Shown: positions 40,721-48,871 of the stretch, one piece after another
Layout: each line of letters begins with the position of its first letter
How positions within the stretch are numbered: the stretch's first letter is position 1
NCBI RefSeq assembly: GCF_007829815.1
Contig: NZ_VIWT01000006.1
Span: 496,001-560,000, forward strand
DNA: 64,000 nt
Direction of reading: 5' to 3'
DNA from: Kitasatospora viridis
GTDB taxonomy: Bacteria > Actinomycetota > Actinomycetes > Streptomycetales > Streptomycetaceae
Translations under genes and position numbers: made by a program
The notes under the pieces: model-generated
What the model was told of the DNA's origin: nothing
Database searches by the model: none
What the model saw: the letters and a program-made list of their open reading frames with translations, nothing else

Positions 40721-41977
40721 GGCGAACCGCGAGCTGGGTACGGGGCCGGGGGAGCGGACCTGATCGCGCGGACCGCTCAGCCAACTGCCCGCCGCCCGCG
40801 CGGCGAAGGCGGCCAGCGCCTCGTCCGGGTCCGCCGGGGTGCCGCCGTCCCCCGGGTCCGGCTCGCCCGTCGCCGAGCGGATCGACCCGGCCAGCGCGAC
40901 GGGGGAGGGCGGTTCTACCGGCGCAGCGCCACCGTCCGAGCCGATCCCGGGCTCCCAGGGTGCGACGACGTGCTGCACCAGCAGCGTGGAGACGTCCGCC
41001 GTGGCGGCGGGCGGCTGCGTCCAGCAGGTGGCGTGCTCGAACAGCACCTCGCCCGGGGCCCGCTCGCGCAGCGCGCGCACGGCCGCAGGGTCGGTTTCGC
41101 TCAGGTCGTAGGCCACCACCAGCGCATCCGGCGTGCCCGGCCGGTACGGCGCGGCGGGCAGGCCGAACAGCTCGGCGGCGGCCAGGCCGAGCGCCTGGCT
41201 GGCGTGGTCGGGCAGCAGCGCGACCGTCGCCGGCCGCCGGCCGGTGGCGGACAGCACGGTGTGCAGGCGGTGCAGGCCGTGGCGGCAGGAGTCGAGGGTG
41301 TCGTGCAGGTAGGCCCAACGCCCGGTCATGCCCTGCCGGTAGCCGTGCGGGGAGAGCGTGGTGAGCAGGCCGCCGGTCAGCGCGTAGTGCCAGCCGCGCA
41401 GGTCGTAGTGGTCGCCGGGCGCGGCCTGGCTGGACCGTGTCAGGATCGCGCGGATCCGGTCGGCGGCCGGTGCCCAGGTCGCGTCCGGCGTGGACAGCTG
41501 GGCGAACACCGCGCTGGTGCGGTCGAGTTGACCCGCCATCGCGGCGTTGTAGGCGAGCAGGTAGCGGTCCGGCCAGTCGGCGGTGATCTCCTGGTGCTGC
41601 GTCAGCAGGTCGGCCGCCTCGGCGTGGCGCTGCTCGTCCTCCAGGGCGACGGCCAGCTCGACCAGCACCTTGCGGCCGGGCGCCAGGGCCAGCGCCTCGC
41701 GCAGCGCGGGCACGGCCAGCGCGGAGACCCCGCGCTCGATGCAGGCGTACCCGAAGTCGTAGTGCTCCCGGGCGCCGTCTGGTCGCCCGAGCAGCGCGGT
41801 CGCGGCGGAGGCCAGGTCGTCGAAGCCGCTGCCGGCGGCCAACTCGGCGATCAGCGGCGCGATGTCGACGGAGCGCAGCTGCTCGGCGGACCGGCGCAGG
41901 GTGCGGACCGCGCCCGGGACGTCGCCGGAGCGGTACTGCTCCCAGGCCTGGTCGAGCGCGGACGGTTCAGTGGTCAT
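40718..41977 (-). CDS. TPR-like protein of unknown function
   Basis: 419 residues. The N-terminal half (about 1-165) has helical repeats with TPR-like spacing (YDFGYACIERGVSALAVPALREAL, LLAYNAAMAGQLDRTSAVFAQL). A middle domain (about 180-330) has Trp/His-rich segments (DLRGWHYALTGGLLTTLSPHGY), and the last 90 residues are Pro/Ala/Gly-rich and probably disordered. AGGAGG before the ATG supports the start. No signal peptide or membrane segment is seen. Partner and function are unknown. Confidence 0.75.
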   Translation of the reverse strand: MTTEPSALDQAWEQYRSGDVPGAVRTLRRSAEQLRSVDIAPLIAELAAGSGFDDLASAATALLGRPDGAREHYDFGYACIERGVSALAVPALREALALAPGRKVLVELAVALEDEQRHAEAADLLTQHQEITADWPDRYLLAYNAAMAGQLDRTSAVFAQLSTPDATWAPAADRIRAILTRSSQAAPGDHYDLRGWHYALTGGLLTTLSPHGYRQGMTGRWAYLHDTLDSCRHGLHRLHTVLSATGRRPATVALLPDHASQALGLAAAELFGLPAAPYRPGTPDALVVAYDLSETDPAAVRALRERAPGEVLFEHATCWTQPPAATADVSTLLVQHVVAPWEPGIGSDGGAAPVEPPSPVALAGSIRSATGEPDPGDGGTPADPDEALAAFAARAAGSWLSGPRDQVRSPGPVPSSRFA

Positions 41978-42100
41978 GGGTCCTCCTGGGACGGTCGGCG
42001 AGCAGACGTGCTCCGCCGAGAGGGTGGTGAACGGCGGGACGGTCTGTGCGACGGCAGGGGACGCGCGTCAGGCGGGCCGCCCACGGGCGGCGCGGCGCGC

Positions 42101-42175
42101 TCAACGGGAGGGGCGGAGGCCGCCCTTCCGGTCGAAGTCTCGGTCGTACATCCGGTCGAACATACGGGTGAGCAT
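42101..42175 (-). CDS. Possible 24-residue peptide with DR repeats
   Basis: The minus strand reads M-L-T-R then FDRMYDRDFDRKGGLRPSR and TGA. The regular aromatic-Asp-Arg spacing (FDR, YDR, FDR) and the position just after a palindrome are suggestive, but there is no ribosome site and the length is too small for codon statistics to help. It may be chance. Confidence 0.25.
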   Translation of the reverse strand: MLTRMFDRMYDRDFDRKGGLRPSR

Positions 42176-42224
42176 GACGGATCGTCGGCCGGGGGCCAAG
42201 TCCTTTTCGCCGACGGGCGTGGGT

Positions 42225-42255
42225 TAGGGTCTGAGCACAGGTTTCGAACGCGTTC
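42225..42255 (+). promoter_or_regulatory. -10 box and palindrome upstream of a membrane-protein gene
   Basis: TAGGGT (42225-42230) fits a housekeeping -10 box. GAACGCGTTC (42246-42255) is a perfect 10-base palindrome, extended imperfectly as TTTCGAACGCGTTCAAAA, lying in the leader before GGAGG. Confidence 0.4.
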
Positions 42256-42275
42256 AAAAGCTCGGAGGTGGGGTC

Positions 42276-43091
42276 GTGACCTGGCAGGTTCCAGTGGCGC
42301 GACAGCAATCGGGGCTGCCGCGACGGCAGTCGGGATGGCGCTGGGCGGCGATCGCCGGGCTGTCCGTGGTCACCTTCCTCGGCCTCCTGGTGGCCACCCT
42401 GATCGGGGTGGCCAACGCGTTCGGGCCGGGGCCGTTCCCGGAACAGTACCCGTACTCCCACTACCTGGTGGCGTCCGCGCTCTGGGGCATGACCGTCGTG
42501 CCCGGCGGGATCCTGCTGGCCCTGCGGCACCGGCGCTGGCGATCGGAGGCGCTGCTGCCGGTGCTGCTCGGGGCCGACCTCGCGCTGCTGCTGGCGATCC
42601 TCTGGCCGGTCGAGGCCCTGCTGCTGGCCGTCGGCCTCGCCCTGCGGGCCCGGCGCGCCCGGCAGCGGGTCGGCGCGATCGCCGTGGGCGCGCTGCTGCT
42701 GGTGGCGGGCGGCTGGTGGGGCCTCGACGCCTACGCGCGCCAGCACGTCCGCGACCCCGGCCCGGTGGTGGCGGGCCAACTCACCGGCACCTGGCACGAG
42801 GCGGGCGGACCGGGCGCACTGGAGCTGCGCGCCGACGGGAACTTCACCCTCCGTCACGCGACGCCGGGGCTGGACCCCTCGCTGCCCACGGGCACGGCGA
42901 CCGACGAGGCCGGCACCTGGATGATGCAGGACGGCGACGTGCCGAGCGTGCTGCTCACCCCCGCGCGAGGGCGGCCGGCCGAACTCTCCGACCTCTTCGC
43001 CTTCGACGTCCAGCTGATCGGTCCCGCGCAGGTGCTCTGCCTGCAGACCGATCCGGACGAGGGCCGCTGCCCGAGCGGCCTGCACCGCTGA
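42276..43091 (+). CDS. Membrane protein with exported C-terminal domain
   Basis: 271 residues from a GTG with CGGAGG 7 bases upstream. Four hydrophobic segments (about 24-48, 64-84, 92-118, 128-148) are followed by a soluble beta-rich domain (about 160-271) with the pattern LTGTWHEAGGPGALELRADGNFTLRH, reminiscent of lipocalin-like stress or sensing domains, and two Cys at the end. Function unknown. A strong terminator follows. Confidence 0.75.
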   Translation: MTWQVPVARQQSGLPRRQSGWRWAAIAGLSVVTFLGLLVATLIGVANAFGPGPFPEQYPYSHYLVASALWGMTVVPGGILLALRHRRWRSEALLPVLLGADLALLLAILWPVEALLLAVGLALRARRARQRVGAIAVGALLLVAGGWWGLDAYARQHVRDPGPVVAGQLTGTWHEAGGPGALELRADGNFTLRHATPGLDPSLPTGTATDEAGTWMMQDGDVPSVLLTPARGRPAELSDLFAFDVQLIGPAQVLCLQTDPDEGRCPSGLHR

Positions 43092-43098
43092 CCGACGC

Positions 43099-43145
43099 CC
43101 CGTCAGCCCACCCGCGCGCCGGCGGTGCGCGGGTGGGCTGACGGG
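43099..43145 (+). terminator. Long perfect terminator hairpin
   Basis: CCCGTCAGCCCACCCGCGC (43099-43117) and its exact complement (43127-43145) form a 19-base-pair stem with a 9-base loop just after the preceding stop codon. Confidence 0.85.
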
Positions 43146-43187
43146 TAGACCCACCCCGTACCTGCGCGCAGCGGAACGGGAGCGACC

Positions 43188-43904
43188 ATGGCACAGCGGT
43201 CACCGGAGAGCCGGCTCAACCGGATCGCCCTGGGCCTGGTGGTGGCCGCGATCCTGCCGGGCCTGGCGCTGGCCGCCCGCACCCGCCACCCTGCCGCGCC
43301 GCCGCCCCCGGACGGGCCGGTGAGCACCCAGCCGGTCTTCCCGCCGCCGGACCAACCCCCGCCCGAGACGGCGCGGTTGGTCACCGCAGACGCGGTGGAC
43401 GCCGGCAAGGCCCCGGTGGGCGCGCTGATCGTGGCCTACCGGCACGGCCCGTCGACGCTGTTCATCTGGCAGACCGTCGGCCACGACCTGTGCGGCGAGT
43501 ACGCCGCCACCGACTTCCGGGTGCTGGCCGGCTGCGTGCCCGGTGCGGAACTGCCCGCCGGGGGTGCCCCCGTGGTTCGGCCGCTGCTCGGCCCGGACGC
43601 CGTGACCACCACCGACTGGCTCGCCGTCCTGGTCGCCGACCGCGAGCAGCTGCGCAGCCTCGGCTGCGCCGGGGCCCGGATCACCCCGCGCCAGGTGGCC
43701 CGCCTCACCGCCCCCGACGGCGAGCCGCTCGCCGCCTACGTCTTCGACGCGCCGTGGATGGCGGCCGGCGTGCTGGAGGCCCAGGTCCAGCGGCCCGGCG
43801 GCCTCGCCACGGAAGCGGTGCCGATCAACGCCGCCCGCGCCGACCAGCACGCGAAGTACAGCCGCACCTGCACCGGGCCGCCGTGGAGCCGCCGGTCCGG
43901 GTGA
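43188..43904 (+). CDS. Membrane-anchored hypothetical protein
   Basis: 238 residues. A basic N-terminus precedes one hydrophobic segment (about 12-30), then a Pro-rich linker (about 35-60) and a soluble domain with four or five Cys (DLCGEYAATDFRVLAGC, SLGCAGARI, SRTCTG), probably exported and disulfide-bonded. Its architecture resembles the protein encoded at 1304-2155, although no sequence match is claimed. GGGAGCGACC precedes the ATG. Function unknown. Confidence 0.72.
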   Translation: MAQRSPESRLNRIALGLVVAAILPGLALAARTRHPAAPPPPDGPVSTQPVFPPPDQPPPETARLVTADAVDAGKAPVGALIVAYRHGPSTLFIWQTVGHDLCGEYAATDFRVLAGCVPGAELPAGGAPVVRPLLGPDAVTTTDWLAVLVADREQLRSLGCAGARITPRQVARLTAPDGEPLAAYVFDAPWMAAGVLEAQVQRPGGLATEAVPINAARADQHAKYSRTCTGPPWSRRSG

Positions 43905-43961
43905 GGCTCACCCCCGCTTCGGTCAGGTCCCCCGTTCGGCTCACCGACAAGCGCGCCTTTC

Positions 43962-43990
43962 TTGACAAAAAAATTTGTCGGTTGCAGGCT
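43962..43990 (+). promoter_or_regulatory. Consensus promoter overlapped by a GACAAA-N4-TTTGTC operator
   Basis: TTGACA (43962-43967) and CAGGCT (43985-43990) are 17 bases apart, and the start site would fall at the GTG at 43997. GACAAA-AAAA-TTTGTC (43964-43979) overlaps the -35 box, so a bound regulator would exclude RNA polymerase. The stretch is strikingly AT-rich for this genome. Confidence 0.7.
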
Positions 43991-43996
43991 GGAAGC

Positions 43997-44698
43997 GTGC
44001 TGGACGTCGCCGTGATCGAAGAACCCGCCGCGGCCGAGGCCTCCCTGGACCCCATCCGGGCCCGGATCCTCGCCGCCCTGGCCGAACCCGGTTCGGCCAC
44101 CATGCTGGCCGGCCGCCTCGGGCTGCCCCGGCAGAAGATCAACTACCACTTGAAGGAACTGGAGCGCCACCACCTGGTCGAACTGATCGAGGAGCGCCGC
44201 AAGGGCAACGTCACCGAACGCGTGTACCGCGCCACGGCGGCCTCCTACGTGATCTCGCCCGCCGTGCTGGCCGGGGTCAGCCCCGACCCCGCCCGCTCGC
44301 CCGACCAGCTGTCCGCCCGCTGGCTGCTGGCCCTCGGGTCGCGGCTGGTGCAGGAGGTGGGGGCGCTGCTCACCGGCGCCTCCCGGGCCCGGCAGCGGGT
44401 CGCCACCTTCGGGATCGACGCGCAGGTGCGGTTCGCCTCCGCCGCCGACCGGACCGCGTTCGCCGAGGACCTCGCCCAGGCCGTCGCGGGCCTGGTCAGC
44501 CGCTACCACGACGAGTCCGCCACCGGCGGCCGCACCCACCGGGTGGTGGTCGGACTCCACCAGGTCCCGGCGGCCCGGCCGGTGGCGGGCACCGACCCCG
44601 ACCCGCGACCCGCCATCGGAACCGGCGCCGGAACCGCCGCAGGAACCGGTGCCGGAACGGGCGCCGGAACCGCCGCAGGAGAGGAGACCCCCCGATGA
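43997..44698 (+). CDS. ArsR-family winged-helix regulator, leaderless
   Basis: 233 residues. The helix-turn-helix (about 18-80) has LDPIRARILAALAEPGSATMLAGRL and RQKINYHLKELERHHLVEL, with the wing GNVTERVYRAT. The central region (about 95-195) is helical and may be a ligand or dimer domain. The C-terminus (about 208-230) is a Gly/Thr/Ala repeat encoded by five 12-base units. It probably represses its own operon through the GACAAA palindrome at its promoter. It overlaps the SRPBCC gene as ATGA. The GTG coincides with the predicted transcription start. Confidence 0.85.
   Translation: MLDVAVIEEPAAAEASLDPIRARILAALAEPGSATMLAGRLGLPRQKINYHLKELERHHLVELIEERRKGNVTERVYRATAASYVISPAVLAGVSPDPARSPDQLSARWLLALGSRLVQEVGALLTGASRARQRVATFGIDAQVRFASAADRTAFAEDLAQAVAGLVSRYHDESATGGRTHRVVVGLHQVPAARPVAGTDPDPRPAIGTGAGTAAGTGAGTGAGTAAGEETPR
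44618..44677 (+). repeat. Five tandem 12-base units in the ArsR gene
   Basis: Units of the form GGAACCGSCGCM repeat with few changes and stay in frame, encoding a Gly-Thr-Gly/Ala-Ala tail. Copy number is likely to vary between strains. Confidence 0.7.
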
Positions 44699-45435
44699 CC
44701 CACCCGTTCGAGATCGAGCTGGACATCACCCTGCCCGCCGACCCGGACCAGGTCTGGGAGGCGATCGCCACCGGCCCGGGCCTCGACTCCTGGTTCATGG
44801 GCCGCAACGAACTCGACCCGCACGAGGGCGGGGTGGCCGCCATGGAGACCGGCGGCCACCGGGCCGAGGCGGTGATCACCGCCTACCAGCCCGGAAAGCG
44901 CCTGGCCACCCGCACCGCCACCGGCGAGGACGGCCGTTTCATGGCCTTCGAGTACCTGATCGAGGGACGCGAAGGCTCCGCCACCGTGCTCCGCGTCGTG
45001 CACAGCGGCCTGCTCGGCGACGACTGGCAGGACGAGTACGACGCGCTGCGCCGCGGCTGGCCCTTCCACCTCCACACGCTGCGCGAGTACCTCGCCCACT
45101 TCCCGGGCCGCACCGCCGCCCCGGTCTTCGCCTTCGCTCCACCCGCCCCCGGCCGGACGCCGCAGCAGGCGGGGGAGCTGCTCGCCCGGGCCCTCGGCCT
45201 GCCGTCACCGGTCACCGTGGGCGCGCGGACCCGCGCCGAGCCGGCCGGCCTGCCGCCGCTGGACGGCGAGGTGACCTGGGCGGACCCGGAGCGCTTCGAA
45301 GTCCGCTCCGCCGACGGCCTCCACACCTTCCACCACGGCGCCGGCCCGGTCCTGATGTTCCATCACCTGTTCAATCCGCGGACGGACGGGGCCGAGGCCG
45401 CCTGGCAGGCCTGGCTCACCAGGCTGCTCGCCTGA
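44695..45435 (+). CDS. SRPBCC (AHSA1/START-like) domain protein
   Basis: 246 residues. It starts with the SRPBCC pattern: IELDITLPADPDQVWEAIATGPGLDSWF, then the GRFMAFEYLIEGREGSATVLRVVHSG strands and the long C-terminal helix WPFHLHTLREYLAHF (to about 130). A second part (about 140-246) is less typical. The fold makes a deep hydrophobic cavity for lipids or polyketide-like ligands. ArsR-SRPBCC gene pairs are common in actinomycetes, and coupling (ATGA overlap) suggests that the protein handles the signal sensed by the regulator. GAGGAG precedes the ATG. Confidence 0.85.
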   Translation: MTHPFEIELDITLPADPDQVWEAIATGPGLDSWFMGRNELDPHEGGVAAMETGGHRAEAVITAYQPGKRLATRTATGEDGRFMAFEYLIEGREGSATVLRVVHSGLLGDDWQDEYDALRRGWPFHLHTLREYLAHFPGRTAAPVFAFAPPAPGRTPQQAGELLARALGLPSPVTVGARTRAEPAGLPPLDGEVTWADPERFEVRSADGLHTFHHGAGPVLMFHHLFNPRTDGAEAAWQAWLTRLLA

Positions 45436-45502
45436 GCACCGTCCATAGACGTCCCCCCTCAGACATCCCCCAACTCCCCACCAAGGCAAGGAAGAAGAAC
45501 CG

Positions 45503-46075
45503 ATGCGCACCCTGATCAGCACCGCTTTCATCTCGCTCGACGGCGTCGTCGAGGCCCCCGGCGGCGAGAGCGGATACCGCAACGCCGGCTGGACCTTCAA
45601 GGACGTCGAGTTCCTCCCCGAGGCGTTCGAGATCAAGGGGCGGGAGCAGGAGGAGGCCGCCGCCATGCTGCTGGGCCGGGTCAGCTACCAGGCCTTCAGC
45701 CCGGTCTGGCCCGACATGCCCGAGTTCGCCCGCTACAAGGAGCTGCCCAAGTACGTCGTCTCCACCACCCTCACCGACGCCGACCTGGTGGCCGGCTGGG
45801 GCGAGACCACCATCCTGAGCTCGCTCGACCAGGTCGCCGCCCTGAAGGAGACCGAGGGCGGCCCGATCATCGTGCACGGCAGCGCCGCCCTCAATCAGGC
45901 CCTGTCCGACGCCGGCCTGATCGACCGCTACCACCTGCTGGTCTTCCCGCTGCTGCTCGGCGCCGGCAAGCGCCTGTTCAGCAGCACCGACAAGGACACC
46001 CAGAAGCTGAAGCTGGTCGAGCACGAGGCCTACGCCAACGGCCTGCAGAAGCAGGTCTTCGACGTGGTCCGCTGA
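45503..46075 (+). CDS. Dihydrofolate-reductase-like (RibD C-terminal fold) protein
   Basis: 190 residues. It begins with the typical ISTAFISLDGVVEAPGG strand, has LLGRVSYQAFSPVWP, and the later GGPIIVHGSAALNQAL and PLLLGAGKRLF segments that bind NADPH in the RibD C-terminal/YwjB family. It is a probable NADPH-dependent reductase of unknown substrate. AAGGAAG precedes the ATG. It lies 67 bases after the SRPBCC gene on the same strand, so it may be part of the ArsR-controlled operon. A terminator follows. Confidence 0.88.
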   Translation: MRTLISTAFISLDGVVEAPGGESGYRNAGWTFKDVEFLPEAFEIKGREQEEAAAMLLGRVSYQAFSPVWPDMPEFARYKELPKYVVSTTLTDADLVAGWGETTILSSLDQVAALKETEGGPIIVHGSAALNQALSDAGLIDRYHLLVFPLLLGAGKRLFSSTDKDTQKLKLVEHEAYANGLQKQVFDVVR

Positions 46076-46081
46076 CCGCCC

Positions 46082-46116
46082 GGCCCTGGTGGCCCTCGCC
46101 TCGGGCCACCAGGGCC
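46082..46116 (+). terminator. Terminator hairpin
   Basis: GGCCCTGGTGGCCC (46082-46095), loop TCGCCTC, and GGGCCACCAGGGCC (46103-46116) form a perfect 14-base-pair stem 6 bases after the DHFR-like stop. Confidence 0.85.
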
Positions 46117-46217
46117 GACCGCGGCGAGGGCGGAGAGCGGTGCCAGGCCCGCCGGGCCGAGCAGCGGCCGCCGCGCCCCTACCTGCGGGCGCACGGCGAC
46201 CGCCCCGGCCGGTGGGG

Positions 46218-46946
46218 TCAGCGGATGCCGCCCGGGTGCTCCGGGACCCACCAGGGTGTGTCGTGGCCGGAGCGGTCCGCGTCGCCGGGCGCCCGCAGCA
46301 GGCCGTCGGCCTGCGCGTCGAGCCAGGCGCGCAGCTGGCGCCGGCCGCGACCGGTCCGCCGGGCCAGCACGGCGGCCGTGGTCTCGGCCGCGCTCAGCAC
46401 CAGCGCCGAGTGGTCCTCCGCGCGGCGCAGGAACGCCTCGCAGCGCTCGACCACCCGCAGCGCCCGCTCGGGGTCCAGCACGCAGACAGCAGACGGCCCG
46501 GGCGCGCTCGCGGCTATCGCGTCGATGCCGAACCAGACCATCGCCATCACCACCGGCACCACCGGCCGCGCCTCGCCCGCCGAGCGGGCCCCCTCGCCGG
46601 CCGCCGCCGAGCGCTCGCCGAGCCAGGCCCGGGCGCCGTCCGCGTCGCCGTGGTGCAGCTCCATCACCAGCGCCGCCTGGCGGGTGGCCAGCGCGAGGGC
46701 CACCGCGACGGCCGCGGCCTCCGCGGCCTGCGGCCCGTCGCCCGACCAGGCCTTGAGGTACTCCTCGGCCCGGCAGCGCCAGTCCTGCTCCCGCCGGTCC
46801 TGCTCCTGCCCGTCCTGCCCCCGCCCGGCCCGCGCGCCCCCGCCCCGCGCACCCCCGGTGGCGAGGCCGTCCGCGGCGATCCGCAGCAGCCCGAGGGCTG
46901 CCAGCTCAGCACCGTCTCCGGCGAGTCCCGGCCAGCTCTCGCTCAC
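46218..46946 (-). CDS. Hypothetical Ala-rich helical protein
   Basis: 242 residues from a GTG with AGGGGGT upstream; longer in-frame starts (to 47000) lack a ribosome site. The protein is helical and Ala-rich, with a Gln/Arg/Asp-rich low-complexity stretch (about 40-60, GQDGQEQDRREQD) and a C-terminal HDTPWWVPEHPGG. No signal peptide is seen; no family was recognised. Confidence 0.65.
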   Translation of the reverse strand: MSESWPGLAGDGAELAALGLLRIAADGLATGGARGGGARAGRGQDGQEQDRREQDWRCRAEEYLKAWSGDGPQAAEAAAVAVALALATRQAALVMELHHGDADGARAWLGERSAAAGEGARSAGEARPVVPVVMAMVWFGIDAIAASAPGPSAVCVLDPERALRVVERCEAFLRRAEDHSALVLSAAETTAAVLARRTGRGRRQLRAWLDAQADGLLRAPGDADRSGHDTPWWVPEHPGGIR

Positions 46947-46986
46947 GGCACACCCCCTGTCATGACCGGATCCTGTCGTCTCGGAC

Positions 46987-46998
46987 GGTATACATACC
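46987..46998. promoter_or_regulatory. Palindrome GGTAT-AC-ATACC
   Basis: A perfect inverted repeat in an AT-rich patch, about 40 bases upstream of the GTG at 46946. Read on the minus strand it contains TATACC-like -10 sequence, so it may be promoter, operator or both. Confidence 0.4.
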
Positions 46999-47127
46999 AC
47001 TACTCGCAGGGGTCATGGAAGACGTCGGGCGCACATCCGGGGTCGGTTCGGGAAACAGTCGGCGACCCGGGTGGCCGGGCCCCCGCGCCCGCTGGGAGAG
47101 TGCCGGGGTGGCCACGGAGGGTGCCGG

Positions 47128-47157
47128 TTCGGGGCAATGCGGTGGCTAGGGTAGGTT
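47128..47157 (+). promoter_or_regulatory. Possible promoter of the DUF574 methyltransferase gene
   Basis: TTCGGG (47128-47133) and TAGGTT (47152-47157) are 18 bases apart; an overlapping TAGGGT is at 47147-47152. A GACGATCCGTC palindrome (47161-47171) follows at the expected start site. Confidence 0.4.
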
Positions 47158-47197
47158 GTTGACGATCCGTCGGATCTCTCGACTGGGGGTGGACGCT

Positions 47198-48040
47198 GTG
47201 TCGGACGGCACGGACTGGATGAGGCGCGGGCTTGAGGAGGCAGCGGTGGAGTCGGTGGACCTGAGGACGGACCTTCCGCACTCGGCGCGGATGTACGACT
47301 TCTGGCTCGGCGGGAAGACCAACTTCCCGCCGGACCGGGCCCTGGGCGAGGCCTTCGAGCAGGCGATACCCAGCATCAAGGTGATGGCCCGGGAGAACCG
47401 GAAGTTCCTCGGCCGGGCCGTGCGCGCGATGGTGGTGGACGGCGGGATCCGCCAGTTCCTCGACATCGGCACCGGCATCCCCACCGAGGGCAACACCCAC
47501 GAGGTCGCCCAGGCCGCGGCACCGGACAGCCGGGTCGTCTACGTCGACAACGACCCGATCGTGCTCGCCCACGCCCGCGCGCTGATGGACGCCACCGGCT
47601 CCGGCCGCACCGCCTACATCCACGCCGACCTGCTGGAGCCGGAGAAGATCCTCACCGACCCCGTGCTGACCGGCACCCTCGACCTGACCCGGCCGGTCGG
47701 CCTGACCCTGGTCGCCGTGCTGATGCTGCTCGCCGACGCGGACGACCCGTGGGCCCGCGCCCGGGTGCTGATGGACGCCCTGCCCCCGGGCAGCCAGGTG
47801 GCGATCACCCACCCGGGCGTCGACTTCGACCCGGTCGCGATGGCCGCCGTGGTCGAGGCCGCCGGCAAGGGGCGGATGACCCTGGTGCCGCGCACCCGCG
47901 AGGAGGTGGCCCGGTTCTTCGGCGACTGGGAGCTGGTCGAGCCGGGCGTGGTGCCCGTGATGGCCTGGCGCCCCGACGGCCCGGCGCCGGCCGACCCCAC
48001 CGCCGCGTACTACTGGTCCGGCGTCGCCCGCAAGCGCTGA
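47198..48040 (+). CDS. DUF574-type SAM-dependent methyltransferase
   Basis: 280 residues. It matches the actinomycete-specific S-adenosyl methyltransferase family formerly DUF574: PHSARMYDFWLGGKTNFPPDR near the N-terminus (split here as SARMYDFWLGGK and NFPPDR), FLDIGTGIPTEGNTHEVAQ, VYVDNDPIVLAHARAL and the C-terminal AYYWSGVARK. These proteins are abundant in Streptomyces, and their substrates are unknown. The GTG at 47198 has GGGGGTGG upstream; a GTG at 47189 is an alternative. Confidence 0.9.
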   Translation: MSDGTDWMRRGLEEAAVESVDLRTDLPHSARMYDFWLGGKTNFPPDRALGEAFEQAIPSIKVMARENRKFLGRAVRAMVVDGGIRQFLDIGTGIPTEGNTHEVAQAAAPDSRVVYVDNDPIVLAHARALMDATGSGRTAYIHADLLEPEKILTDPVLTGTLDLTRPVGLTLVAVLMLLADADDPWARARVLMDALPPGSQVAITHPGVDFDPVAMAAVVEAAGKGRMTLVPRTREEVARFFGDWELVEPGVVPVMAWRPDGPAPADPTAAYYWSGVARKR

Positions 48041-48047
48041 GCCGGGC

Positions 48048-48743
48048 TCACCCCGCGGCGGCCGGGTCCGCCCGGTAGTGGTCCAGGTACGCGCGCAGCT
48101 CGGCGTCGAGGTGCAGCTCCTGCTCCGGCCCGTCGTCAGTCAGGTACCAGAGGCGGTTCTCCACCCAGAACCGGTAGGCGAACTGCTCGAAGGTGGGCGC
48201 GCACCACAGGATGGCCGCCCGCTGCGCCACCGGGTCGTCCAGGTCGGAGCGGGGTTCCCAGCCGTCCTCGTCCCGGGCTTCGTACTCGGCCTCGTAGTCG
48301 AGGTGCGAGTTGACCACGAACACCTCGCCGGACGGCCGCAGGTAGAGGCACCAGAGCACGCAGTCCTGCTGGTCGCGGAAGAACCGCACCAGGAACGCCC
48401 CCGGTTCGACCGGGCTGGGCAGCGGCTCGGACAGGCTGCTCCAGCAGCCGGTCACCGAGACCTCGTCGAGCCTGCCGCGCAGGTTCGACGCGGTCTCGAA
48501 CTTCACGAAGTCCGCCGGCAGCGCCAGGCCTTCGGCGGCGAGCAGCTCCGACACCCGGCGCAGCTCGGCGGTCCGCTCCGGCAGCGGCTCGCCCGGCTCG
48601 CCCAGCCACTGGAAGGCGCCGGTGAAGCGCGCCCCGTCCAGCACCGGCAGCGAGTCGTACGAGTACCGCTCGTAGGTGAGGCGGCAGGGCCGGTGGTCGC
48701 CGAGGTCGGTCGCACACCAACCGGCATCGAAGTGGACGCTCAT
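48048..48743 (-). CDS. Hypothetical protein, possibly SMI1/KNR4-like
   Basis: 231 residues, acidic, with many aromatic residues. The region GEPLPERTAELRRVSELLAAEGLALPADFVKFETASNLRGRL followed by LFL-like strands and QDCVLWCLYL resembles the start of SMI1/KNR4-type domains (helix then a LP-x-F/Y turn), but the match is loose. Ends with AELRAYLDHYRADPAAAG. No signal peptide. It is convergent with the methyltransferase gene, 7 bases away. Confidence 0.7.
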   Translation of the reverse strand: MSVHFDAGWCATDLGDHRPCRLTYERYSYDSLPVLDGARFTGAFQWLGEPGEPLPERTAELRRVSELLAAEGLALPADFVKFETASNLRGRLDEVSVTGCWSSLSEPLPSPVEPGAFLVRFFRDQQDCVLWCLYLRPSGEVFVVNSHLDYEAEYEARDEDGWEPRSDLDDPVAQRAAILWCAPTFEQFAYRFWVENRLWYLTDDGPEQELHLDAELRAYLDHYRADPAAAG

Positions 48744-48871
48744 CGCCGGCGGCTCCGTTCGATAGGGGACAGGCGGGGGACAGCGGCGAGAGTCTGGCAG
48801 CCGCCACTGACAGCGGATCAGCCGCCGCCCGGACCCGGGCGGTTCGGCGCGGCGGGCCCTACCATGGACAC

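Larger units (their letters stand above)
41978..42275. other. Divergent intergenic region with palindromes and a possible micro-ORF
   Basis: This 298-base region holds a short minus-strand frame (42101-42175), a GACGGATCGTC palindrome (42176-42186), a TAGGGT -10 box (42225-42230) and GAACGCGTTC (42246-42255) upstream of the membrane-protein gene. CGGTCG recurs three times with a 12-base period at 42129-42158. Confidence 0.5.

Noticed and set aside
42246..42255. GAACGCGTTC considered as an SOS (LexA) box
   Set aside because: The Gram-positive LexA box has four bases between GAAC and GTTC; here there are two, and the gene downstream has no SOS connection.
41978..43154. Long minus-strand frame opposite the membrane-protein gene at 42276
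   Set aside because: It is antisense to a gene with a good ribosome site, membrane segments and its own terminator, and encodes only a His/Gln/Arg-rich sequence.
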